64,000 nt of DNA, from NCBI GenBank assembly GCA_028673005.1, contig CM054116.1, forward strand, positions 65,810,682-65,874,681, written 5' to 3'. The notes beneath the pieces are model-generated. The model saw only the letters and a list, made by a program, of their open reading frames with translations, searched no databases and was not told the origin of the DNA. Below, one piece after another: positions 40,001 through 45,774 of this stretch; position 1 is the stretch's first letter, and each line of letters starts with the position of its first letter. Source of the DNA: Tanypteryx hageni. Lineage: Eukaryota > Arthropoda > Insecta > Odonata > Petaluridae. Both the position numbers and the translations under genes were made by a program.

Positions 40001-43000
40001 TTATTTAATATATAATCTGAATTTATTAGGGAGGCCTTTCTGGAGAATCATCGTCAGTCGCATTTTCAGCCTATGTACTAACTGCTCTTCTGGAAACAGA
40101 GATAGAAATGCAACCTTTAGTATTGTCAAATGCTTTATATTGTCTAACTGCTGAAGACCAAGAATCAGGTCAGGCTACAGATATGTATACGCTAGCTTTA
40201 ACAACCTATGCCCTGGCACTTTCTGGACCTGAACAAACTGCAAAAGCTCAAAACTCGCTTGATCTACTGTTGGAAATGGCTACTCGAGATAAAGACCTTC
40301 TCTGGTGGAATAAGCCTGGTGAGTACCTATTGGTTCATCAGTCAGCATAGAAATTTAGTTCAAGTTTCAAAGTTAAGCAATTAAAATTTTCTTAAATTAT
40401 TTTAAAAACAAGATTCGAGTGGCAGTAATTCTTTTTCCAAGTACATAACTTTTTCGTTAATTACTAATGAAATGAGTGCCAATACCAGATAGCCCTAGCA
40501 TAATTCATATAATTTTGATGTGACATGTAAACTTAGGTGGAATTTACAAGTTATTCATGATGTTCAATTGCTTAAAATATATTTGCCAAGTTAATAAAAT
40601 GAAGCAAAATATTCTCACTCAATGACAGGAACCAGTTCCCTTGGAATGAATATTGAAATCACAGCCTATGGAATTTTGTCTTTGGTGAAACTTGGTGGAG
40701 AAGAAAACCTTATTCATGCATTCCAAGCAGTTAGATGGATCTCTCAACAAAGAAATTCACATGGAGGATTCGTGTCGACACAGGTATTTTTTTATGTCCC
40801 TCTATTTTACTATTATGGGAAAGAAACAAACTTAGACAAGAATCCTATTTTCTGAACTATATTATCTACCAGGTTACAAGATTTTAAAATGAAAAACCCA
40901 GAAAAATATATTAATACGTATATGTACTCAAACTTGTCATCATTTATGAAAATGAAAACAACAATTTCACTCACTCAAATAGCCATCTAGTAGAACAAAA
41001 GTATATATTACATTGTGAAACTACAGAAAATTCACAATAATATTCACCCAGGTTTCGATGATTAGCACCATCATCAGGTGATGATGCTAAGCATGGAACG
41101 TGGGTCGTGAGTTTTCTAAATTAAAATTGTGGTTTTGTAAAAGTTATTTTTGTCATGTTTTTAAGATGGAATACCACCAAGTGAAGGGCTATGGTATCTA
41201 TTATATAGTGACACTTTTTACTTATGATATAAGCGTCAATATAGTATAGATATGATAGGAGGATACTAATGTTTAGGCACTTTCAGCTGAAGACTTGAAA
41301 TATTTTATGTTGGTAGGAATATGTGCAAAACCAATTAGAAAAATCGAAAATCCAACAATGCAGACACTAAAAATTCGAAAATGTTTAAACAAATTTTGAA
41401 GGTTTATGTATTTCTGAATGTGCTATGAAGCTGAAAGTTTTTGTAAAGGTAGAATTTATAAAATAGCCAAATAGGGGTTATAGAAATTGTGATATTTTAA
41501 TTTGTTTGGCTGTTAAAAATTCTTAGGGCCGTATTCATAGTTCTGTTAGTCCTGGACTAACAGAACTATGAATACGACCCTTAAAGTTTAAACAAATAGA
41601 TAAAAGTTTAGATATTAGGGGACAAGCTAGGGAGCTGACATTTTTTAGTTATTTAGACTTAGTGCAAATGTACAAATAAACATTTGACCATCTCCATGAA
41701 GTTGTTATTACGGTCGTTAAATATTTTAAAAATGTAAACAATTAGATAAATATTATTTCACTTCTAGATGTGCTACAACATTAAAATTTGGCAGAAATGT
41801 GTGACATTAGTACCCCACAATGGAAAAAGTATAATACTGTTAAAATTGCAAATTTTAGGGATTGCTTTTACTCTAATAATGTGTCATAAGGAAAACAAAA
41901 ATCGGTAAAAAATTATTTAAAATATATTTCTAATAATGAAATATTTGTCTGAAAAATTAATGTGATTTTCAAGATGAGATGAAATGCTTGTGCAATGCAA
42001 GTACCTTTTACCAGTAGTTGTATATTTATAACAAAGATGCAAATAATGGTAAAATTAAAATTTGTTAGCCGTTATAACAATCAACATGGTAGTACTAATT
42101 GAGTAAGAGAAAATTACCAATTTCCATTTAAAATACAAAATTACATAAGATATTTGCTTAAAATTCATGTGAGAGTTTACAAATGTTTCTTTTCAAGTGA
42201 AATAAATGCAGTGTAACATTTATTTTTTCTATGATGAAAATAAAGTATGAACATTCTGTGTTACTCATATTTTCAATTGTAATATTAATATTTTGTTATA
42301 ATTTTGCACAGGATACAGTTGTTGCTCTAGAAGCACTTTCCAAATATGCAACTGTCTTTATGAACAATGGAAATGGAAAAAATACCAACCTTAACATTGT
42401 TGTGAAAACAGTTGACTTTGATCATACCTTCATCATCCGCGATGAAAATAGACTTCTGCTCCATCAAAGAGAGATTCCAATGCTTCCAACAGGTGTAGAA
42501 GTTACTGCTTCTGGATCAGGCTGTGCCCTGGTTCAGGTAAGAAATGTTCCAATTCATACAGCATTTCATTCCATTGTTTCTAATGGTAACTAATAACATT
42601 TTATGAACTTCTTACAGACTTCACTTAAATATAACATAAAAACAGCAAAGGGAAGTGATGCTTTTGACGTTAATGTGAATACATCACCATCAAAAGCTAG
42701 TTGCACTATTCAAAAGATGGAAATATGCACTCGCTACAAGCTGACCGATGAAAACTCAAATATGGCTGTAATGGAAATTGACATGGTATCAGGTTACGTT
42801 CCGATGAAAGAGACCCTTGATAAGCTTAAACTGGATCCTGCACTCAGTAAGTGTTAATTAATCCCTAATTTGTTGGAGTGAGAAAAAATTATTAAATATG
42901 ACTAAGTATGAAAATTCCTTTTAGTAACAGTTACAGGGACAGGAGTTGGTTCATTGAATTTTATTTTTTTAATTAAGACTTAAGTAAATGGCATTTATTG

Positions 43001-45774
43001 GTTCACAAAAAGAATATTGAGTAAATGATTTTTCATATCAATGAGCATATCTCAATCTTCCACATTATATTAAAACAAATGACTAAGTTTTGCAAACTCT
43101 TAATGTGACTGGAACTATTGAATGAGCAATTGAAGAAAAGGATTTTTAAGTTGAATTATTTTTCAGAGTTGAAACGTTGGGAAGAGTCTAAAAATCAAGT
43201 AAACCTGTATTTTGATGAACTATCTTCAACAAGATTATGTGTACGTTTCCTGGTGCAACAGGAATCAAAAGTAGAAAACCCAAAACATGCAACTGTAAAA
43301 GTTTATGACTATTATCAACAAGAATTAAGTGTATCAACTGTAAGTATTCTAATTATACATTGTCAGTTTTTTAAATTTCCTTATTACTCATTTAAAGATA
43401 TATAATAATAATGACCTTAAACTTTAGGATTACAATTTTCCTGACGACTGTGACTTAGAACGACTACCCAATCCACTACCAGCACAGTTTGACAATAACT
43501 TCGGGGATGTAGTGATAGTTGACACACCAGCACAAATCAACCTGGAAGAAATGAAAACTTCTACAAGTACAGTGGAAGGTATTGCAGATGAGAAAACTCA
43601 AATTAATGCAACTGTTAGTGATTAAGAAGGGTCCAGAAGAAAAAACATCATTAAAAGCACCACTCAATGCTGGAAGCTTATTTGGCTGCTATTTTAATGA
43701 AAATCTTCACCTTGTATGATCTTTCTATGTACAATGTTTCACATAAAATCTTTTAAGAAAATTTAATATTGCTTGTATCTTTTCATTTAAAGGAGAAGAT
43801 TTCCTGCTTGATATTTTACCTTCCCATTATTAACTGTAACATATCTTCCTGGAATGTACATATACTATCTTATGGACTTTTCTAATTGCTTTATATTAAA
43901 TATTACTTACGATTATTCAAAATTTCTAAACTTGAAAAAGTTTAAATTGACACCAAATCAATATCTACATTTGATTGAAATGCATGAAAATCACTACATA
44001 ATATGATTAAAGTGATCTATATTATGAAATACATTTAGCCTGAGTGAAAAATCATGAATATCAAGTAGAGAAGAGGCAAATAATTTTCTTCTCAATTTAT
44101 TTGCTTTGCTCTACACTAATCAATTTTCAACATAAAATACACCACATAATGCACCAGAAACAACACGTTCAATTACAGTTTTAAAGAAAGGAAAAGCATG
44201 AACTTATCTTTTAGACATTTTGAAAAAAAATCAAATTTTGGAGATGAGAAATAATTTGTACCATACTTTTACTGCTGTGAAGATCAATCTTCACTCTATT
44301 AAATAAGGTATGTTCTTAGATGCATGAATTTAAATACTTGGAAAGTAGATCTAGCATATTTATGCTATGCATCTTGAAATGAATCATAAACCACAAAAAT
44401 TCTTCTTCATAGGAAGCCGAGGAGTTTTAAAAGTTAATGCCAGCAATATACCAGTTGGTTTAAATCCAGATTTTGTTAATGTTGATCATGATTTGGAATT
44501 TCCTGCTGGTGTAGAAGGACCTTCTCCAATATATACTTCTCCTCAAGCTGACAGCAGTAGACATCATCATGAAAAAGGTACCAATAATAATTATGATGCA
44601 TTGGTTTTTATAGAAATGATCAAATTTTGTAATCTTTGTTCATATTTCATTTAGACAAACAAACTATATCAAAATGTAAAAATTACATGATGACGGTCTG
44701 TAATACTCTCAATTTGACACCTCATTGCTTAAGGGAATGACATAGCAAATTACATCATCAGTGATGATGACATTGGTCTTTATTTTAGTCAAATAACCTC
44801 ATTTTTGTTTAGGCAGCTTCTAAGACTGACCTATAAAAAATATAATTATCACTTGCAAATAATTAAGTAATTAAATTAATGTATTTATGTGAACAGCATA
44901 TTTAATCAATGAAAGGCTATTGCAAAAAGCATGGAATTTAATTAGAAGAATAATTATACTTTATTTTGTATAGCTTATTGTTAATATTCTTAAAAACATG
45001 AACTGGAATTATCATCTCAAATGGATTACCATGAAAAATATTTTACAGATGAATGCCCATTGTGTACCGACACAACTCCAGATAATTTTGCAAAAATTTA
45101 TTGTGCCTCCAAAAATGCATATAAAGTTGGTGTTAGAAAGTTCCTCAATGCTAAGATACTTATGGCACTGTCACCTGGCAGAAGGGCAAGGAAATTTAAC
45201 AAACAGATAATGTTTTCTGTTAAGAGATCTTGTTCTTGTTTGCCTCTTTATAAAGGTGTGTATATTTTTATTTGCTTTTACAGTAAATATATTTTATTTT
45301 TGGGTTCTTTTACCATAAATCTAAATTTTTTATCAATATTAGATATGAAAATTTCCAACATTACATATGAATCAAAAAGTTCTCTGCAACTAACAATGAA
45401 CTGTGAATTAGATCAACCCATGTGAGAACTGAGTGTTAATTAAATATGAATACATCATGAAAAATCAATTATTTTAAAACTTATATTAACAATGCTAATA
45501 TAATTTTAATGGAAATTTGATGGTTACTCATTTGCATACATTTTATGGATATTTTAAAAATATATTTAATGAAGAAGAAAGTTGGTGGATAAAAATTAAT
45601 GCTATTCTTATTTTCTCAGCTGGTGGGCATATTATTGTGCTCAACATTAATGATGGCAATTTCAATGATGATAAGCCTCATGTAAAAATGGGCAGTTCAA
45701 CTTTGGTGATTCCAATTCCACAAAATCCTGGTCAGCCTTCCATTATAAGATCTGCAAGAAGTACATGCAAATAA
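13624..45774 (+). CDS. alpha-2-macroglobulin/thioester protein with C-terminal netrin-like domain
   Basis: Multi-exon gene of the thioester-protein superfamily: large secreted proteins that trap proteases or tag surfaces by covalent thioester chemistry. Exons (+): 13624-13784, 13872-14113, 14361-14477, 14772-14932, 15019-15130, 15344-15577, 15857-16045, 19087-19317, 19530-19826, 19931-20162, 24435-24631, then 24846-24909 or 26607-26742, optionally 26995-27042, then 27961-28120, 31829-32057, 32304-32506, 32588-32670, 32751-32863, 35599-35749, 39497-39735, 40030-40318, 40629-40783, 42312-42536, 42618-42846, 43167-43339, 43428-43578, 44413-44577, 45049-45255, 45620-45774. Codon phases agree at every junction. 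The visible long form has about 1,744 codons; the early-stop form about 1,584. Human A2M has 1,474 and C3 1,663 residues. Exon 1 with the signal peptide was not found; the first exon enters after two bases of a codon. It could be classed as A2M or as a C3-like TEP. Confidence 0.93.
16212..16491. mobile_element. hAT-like MITE
   Basis: Ends CAGGGGTGGCCAAACC and GGTTTGGCCACATCTG are imperfect inverted repeats. Flanking 8-mers ATATATAT and ATATCATC are similar but not identical. Sits in an A2M intron and abuts the 3' end of a LINE. Confidence 0.75.
16492..17153 (-). mobile_element. non-LTR retrotransposon fragment, 3' end
   Basis: The minus strand encodes the reverse-transcriptase tail also seen at 20772-21462: FIKCYGWSIALYGAETWMLR, then LESFEMWTWRKMLKIKWTDR. 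The element ends in a CATCATCA tail at 16492. A second LINE 3' end (about 16748-16926, ending CCAATAAAGACATTTTTC followed by CTTT repeats) is inserted in it and resembles 60560-60620. Confidence 0.8.
17162..17864. mobile_element. hAT element inserted in the LINE
   Basis: Ends CAGTGGCGGCTCGTG and CAAGCCGCCACTG with a perfect 8-bp duplication ACTAGGTG (17154-17161, 17865-17872). The LINE frame resumes right after it (17873-17906 encodes AKAAFRR on the minus strand), so the hAT element is younger than the LINE. Confidence 0.92.
18129..18410 (+). pseudogene. decayed ZMYM/TTF-type hAT transposase fragment
   Basis: Translating plus-strand frames gives NSVEDLLSVPF, then GKPCPALPNLLCKHK and TRHFSVSHEM, and after a frameshift KWLTGYEVRFLDFFVGSVYC. 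This order matches the TTF-type zinc-finger start of ZMYM1-like hAT proteins (RxFxxxWLxGxxxxxxFFCxPCLLF). It has stops and frameshifts and lacks the catalytic core. Confidence 0.55.
18430..18687. repeat. 258-bp near-perfect palindrome
   Basis: Arms 18430-18558 and 18559-18687 meet at CCATATAT|ATATATGG and differ at only a few positions. Each arm contains AACCTGAAGTCGTCTGATTG and ACGTGTGTCGCTTCGACAT. A single arm of the same family lies at 22018-22200. Confidence 0.92.
18688..18960. repeat. G-rich extension of the palindromic repeat
   Basis: Contains GCTTTCGGAACTACTCCTTC at 18703 (shared with 22156) and then a GGGA/GGAG-rich stretch unlike the AT-rich intron around it. Probably the body of the same element. 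Confidence 0.5.
19087..20162 (+). CDS. A2M exons 9-11: MG5/MG6 region up to the bait segment
   Basis: Three exons (19087-19317, 19530-19826, 19931-20162) with small introns. They encode ATAVHHQTSYHSPNKRW, an insertion-rich stretch (KNQNANQKPAEDENKSN) and the MG6 strand VKAEWSDTTVYPGSQSKF leading to LCAITAVDKSVSFF. The last exon ends SWEYCEK plus one base, at donor GTAAGT. The cysteine and the Pro/Ala-rich approach precede the bait region in this family. Confidence 0.92.
19399..19470. mobile_element. mini MITE with TA duplication
   Basis: A 68-bp imperfect hairpin begins GGGTGACATA and ends TATGTCACCC, flanked by TA on both sides. Tc1/mariner-style insertion, in the short intron between two A2M exons. 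Confidence 0.65.
20566..20712. repeat. degenerate tandem repeat
   Basis: Irregular copies of AAGGGCTGAAAATAC-like and GCAAAGGGTCAAAG-like phrases recur over about 150 bp. Confidence 0.45.
20772..21462 (+). pseudogene. non-LTR retrotransposon fragment (reverse-transcriptase C-terminus)
   Basis: Encodes SSFKYLGSILALDGSSTQDI, then KCYIWSIALYGAET, a stop, then a WRRMMKVKLTERKRNEEVLE-like block and WIGHILRRQCLQ...GKISGRRGRGRKR in shifted frames. This is the RT tail of the APE-type LINE also found at 16492-17153 and 28240-30400 in the opposite orientation. Ends in a GATGATGATG tail. 5'-truncated and broken. Confidence 0.85.
21485..21787. mobile_element. degenerate hAT-like MITE
   Basis: Begins CAGCGATGGGCAACCTTT and ends near GCAGGTTTCCTGCCACTAA. 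Flanking 8-mers TCTATATC/TCTAGATA are similar. Interior has GGCCACAATG and GCGGCCCGC motifs like the 13265 element. Confidence 0.5.
21967..22016. repeat. (TA)n microsatellite
   Basis: About 25 TA units directly abut the repeat copy at 22018; another (TA)n run follows at 22200-22222 and a (TG)n run at 22256-22273. Confidence 0.95.
22018..22200. repeat. single-arm copy of the palindromic repeat
   Basis: Matches the right arm and extension of 18559-18735, from GGATGTCAACAAGGTGTTGG through GCTTTCGGAACTACTCCTTC to CAGAGAGAGAAC, nearly base for base. On the minus strand 22180-22156 reads CTGAAGA, twelve bases, then a GAAA-type core. Confidence 0.85.
22937..23640. repeat. interspersed repeat, inverted copy of 4212-4822
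   Basis: Shares long stretches with 4212-4822 on the opposite strand, for example GATATTGGATATA and the matching peptide YPISxGYGxSLFLFF in one frame of each copy. An internal inverted repeat (TACAACATTCGTTTTTATTT and its complement) lies at 23380-23430. Located in the A2M intron before the bait exons. Confidence 0.7.
24435..24631 (+). CDS. A2M exon with polybasic RRRKKR site
   Basis: Encodes LKSEESTSTIKPNEG, a proline/isoleucine run (IPIPIPIPME), RRRKKR (24560-24577) and YAIFGPSSKYVDAIKAFD. It ends in phase 0 at GTAAGT. The start is uncertain: AG at 24434 or at 24446 both keep frame with the single base left by the previous exon, and both have weak polypyrimidine tracts. The frame is also open a little further upstream (IIHSLYIYDEYQE-like), with no usable AG there. 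Confidence 0.85.
24846..24909 (+). CDS. A2M bait exon A (mutually exclusive)
   Basis: Preceded by TCTGTTCTAG, encodes DFGVIVMTDLTLETRPCILI plus T and one base, followed by GTAAAA. Enters in phase 0 and leaves after one base, exactly like exon B at 26607. The invariant TRPC matches the cysteine that precedes the bait region in A2M proteins. This version leaves a very short bait segment before GMGHVQ. Confidence 0.85.
26607..26742 (+). CDS. A2M bait exon B (mutually exclusive, two donors)
   Basis: Preceded by TTCTCTGGTGTAG. Starts DAGLLVISDAILHTRPC, parallel to exon A, then continues VDPFVAISDRCNPCPFQNVR and LASESRMR. Two donors keep the same phase: GTAGGA after 26742 and a stronger GTGAGT after 26724, the latter removing six residues with two arginines. 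Joining exon A to exon B would break the frame, so only one can be used per transcript. Confidence 0.85.
26995..27042 (+). CDS. A2M bait cassette exon (48 nt)
   Basis: Between TCTCATTCTAACAG and GTAATG. It accepts one base and leaves one base, so it can be included or skipped without changing frame. It adds GKMARRGERLFHTKLY, rich in Arg and Lys, as expected for a protease-cleavable bait. No transcript evidence, so inclusion is inferred. Confidence 0.6.
27961..28120 (+). CDS. A2M exon after the bait (MG6 C-terminal strand)
   Basis: Starts with GT to complete Gly and reads MGHVQAYPLAFSN, then VEVRSFFPETWLWDLVHVG. FPETWLWD is a near-invariant A2M/complement motif right after the bait or anaphylatoxin region. 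Acceptor TTTTTTTTCACCAG and donor GTGAGT are strong. Confidence 0.93.
28240..30400 (-). pseudogene. decayed non-LTR retrotransposon (APE endonuclease and RT)
   Basis: On the minus strand, from 30376 down: LSIDTWNVKTMRKLENLEEE, then IDIIWLSKVRWEGKAQFDSD, RLMAIKLKAVPMDMLIIQVY (the endonuclease found in craniofacial-development-protein-2-like ORFs), and near 28500 the RT motif QFGFRKGQGARDSINLVRSI. Multiple stops and frameshifts show a dead copy. Same family as 16492 and 20772. Lies in an A2M intron. Confidence 0.85.
30400..31740 (-). pseudogene. decayed pogo/Tigger transposase
   Basis: The minus strand encodes, in broken frames, KGETCHSGKKCKEKLTMLLA and DGSEKLKSLIFGK near 31600-31500, then AWMKENLFREYLCDLRNEN near 31430-31370, and a MEIINHLKR segment. 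These match the order of the TIGD/jerky DDE transposases. No intact reading frame. Confidence 0.75.
31829..32863 (+). CDS. A2M exons: MG7 and CUB N-terminal part
   Basis: Four exons (31829-32057, 32304-32506, 32588-32670, 32751-32863). They encode VPHTITEWIGHATCLSS, FQPFFLEMSMPYSVKRGE, the MG7 strands with FGHCVEDRG and TVSAQVDEMFPETC, then RDVMIKPIIVKPEGYP and PSDLVEGSARAEVSTMGDLL just before the thioester domain. All follow human A2M in order. Confidence 0.93.
33718..34088. mobile_element. hAT-like element
   Basis: Flanked by identical GATCTGAC (33710-33717, 34089-34096). Ends CAAGGTTGGCC and GGCAGGTCCTG are only loosely inverted. Interior carries GGGCCCCCT motifs like the element at 11962. 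Confidence 0.7.
34180..34480. repeat. interspersed repeat, direct copy of 4870-5135
   Basis: Shares AGTAACCGAGGAGAATTTTG-like and AAAATTGCTTTCA strings with the left copy, and runs into the pyrimidine-rich tract. Confidence 0.65.
34465..34680. repeat. C-rich minisatellite
   Basis: Irregular tandem copies of CCCTCCCTCACCCTCTCCCC, unit about 19-21 bp. The frame opens in three plus-strand phases only because of composition. Confidence 0.9.
34690..35598. other. A2M intron sequence, no gene
   Basis: Contains a short open frame (35111-35347) that I do not recognise. It has two related phrases, CACTCGTGGGTCGTTCCATC and a CCAGTGGGTCACTCCAGC-like copy. Otherwise AT-rich intron. Confidence 0.35.
35599..35749 (+). 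CDS. A2M thioester exon
   Basis: Encodes NLDGLVQLPMGCGEQNMILF, then VPNIHVLDYLESTNQ. The GCGEQN motif (Cys and Gln form the internal thioester) is intact. The usual PYGCGEQN has Met in place of Tyr. After activation this bond would attach covalently to a protease or surface. Confidence 0.96.
35939..37558. mobile_element. non-autonomous pogo/Tc1-mariner element
   Basis: Ends CAGTGGAAACTCATTTATAC and the reverse complement of GTATAAAGGAGTTTCCACTG, flanked by TA on both sides. About 1.6 kb without a recognisable transposase. Internally 36060-36740 has CCGAACCC- and GGTTCG-type ends, perhaps a nested hAT fragment. Confidence 0.75.
37609..38250. mobile_element. palindromic mariner derivative
   Basis: Inverted ends share AAGGTAACAAGCA. 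Each half carries part of a mariner transposase C-terminus in opposite orientation. The plus half (37940-38180) reads HPPHNPDLAP, a frameshift, then ARIDALISRWDKC and FVEK before TGA; the minus half (37860-37690) matches the same region. The copy is therefore two partial elements tail to tail rather than one element with ordinary short ends. Confidence 0.8.
38605..38870. mobile_element. hAT MITE
   Basis: Ends CAGCAGTTCCCAAACTT and GGTTTGGGAACCACTG are inverted repeats, with imperfect 8-bp flanks CTGTGCTT and ATACACTT. A related hAT right end (GGGTTAAGAACCACTG) lies near 35900. Confidence 0.8.
39497..40783 (+). CDS. A2M exons: thioester domain helices with C3-type histidine
   Basis: Three exons (39497-39735, 40030-40318, 40629-40783). 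They encode HNDGSYSAFGKSDPEGSMWL, TAFVVKSFAQARKFIFVD, GCFPFVGKVFHKDIKGG, then the alpha-helical toroid through QQRNSHGGFVSTQ. The histidine at 39721-39723 occupies the position of the C3 catalytic His in GVFQEDAPVIHQEMIGG; human A2M has Asn there. Phases 1, 0, 1 and 0 match the neighbouring exons. Confidence 0.94.
41045..41100 (-). repeat. palindromic repeat with hammerhead-like core
   Basis: The minus strand (41078 to 41051) reads CCTGATGATGGTGCTAATCA followed by TCGAAACC, the CTGATGA...CGAAAC pattern of hammerhead ribozymes in Penelope-like elements. The plus strand has a related degenerate core (GTGATGATGCTAAGCATGG). Confidence 0.4.
41526..41580. repeat. 55-bp hairpin
   Basis: Arms of 27 bases around a single T, with one mismatch: GGGCCGTATTCATAG...CTATGAATACGACCC. 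Resembles the terminal part of invertebrate MITEs beginning GGGCCGTATTCAT. Confidence 0.85.
42312..43339 (+). CDS. A2M exons: CUB C-terminal part and receptor-binding domain
   Basis: Three exons (42312-42536, 42618-42846, 43167-43339). DTVVALEALSKYA starts the CUB return strand. TSLKYNIKTAKGS, NMAVMEIDMVSGYVPMKETL and KHATVKVYDYYQQE are the MG8/receptor-binding motifs that end classical A2M proteins. The last exon ends in phase 0. Confidence 0.94.
43428..43625 (+). CDS. A2M alternative terminal exon / internal donor
   Basis: Begins DYNFPDDCDLERLPNPLPAQ, including the cysteine that ends ordinary A2M proteins. Read through, it stops at TAA 43623-43625 after an acidic, Thr-rich tail. An internal donor (GTG GAA G|GTATTG, exon end 43578) leaves one base that fits the exon at 44413 in frame. 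The donor is only fair, but the phase match continues through three further exons. ATTAAA variants downstream could serve the short form. Confidence 0.85.
   Translation, partial: DYNFPDDCDLERLPNPLPAQFDNNFGDVVIVDTPAQINLEEMKTSTSTVEGIADEKTQINATVSD
44413..44577 (+). CDS. A2M-NTR linker exon
   Basis: After TTCTTCTTCATAG, reads GSRGVLKVNASNIPVGLNPD, a Pro/Ser-rich stretch and RHHHEK, ending GAA AAA G before GTACCA. Phase 1 on both sides. No known domain; likely a flexible linker to the NTR domain. Confidence 0.8.
45049..45774 (+). CDS. netrin-like (NTR/C345C) C-terminal exons
   Basis: Two exons (45049-45255, 45620-45774), both entered in phase 1. They encode DECPLCTDTTPDNFAKIYC, AYKVGVRKF, SVKRSCSCLPLYK and AGGHIIVLNINDG, ending STCK and TAA. 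The cysteine pattern CxxC...C...CxC...C (six in total) and the Y-x-V-x-V strand are typical of netrin-like modules, which end complement C3, C4 and C5. An AATAAA lies at 45803 and another at 46091. Confidence 0.8.
45343..45425 (+). CDS. possible alternative last exon of the NTR domain
   Basis: After TTTTTTATCAATATTAG, a frame in the correct phase reads DMKISNITYESKSSLQLT, then MNCELDQPM and TGA. It would replace the exon at 45620 and also supplies one final cysteine. Splicing from it to 45620 would hit a stop, so it can only be terminal. Confidence 0.35.

Larger units (their letters stand above)
40784..42311. other. A2M intron with two fold-back sequences
   Basis: Holds the ribozyme-like palindrome at 41045-41100 and the hairpin at 41526-41580. 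No other features seen. Confidence 0.5.
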
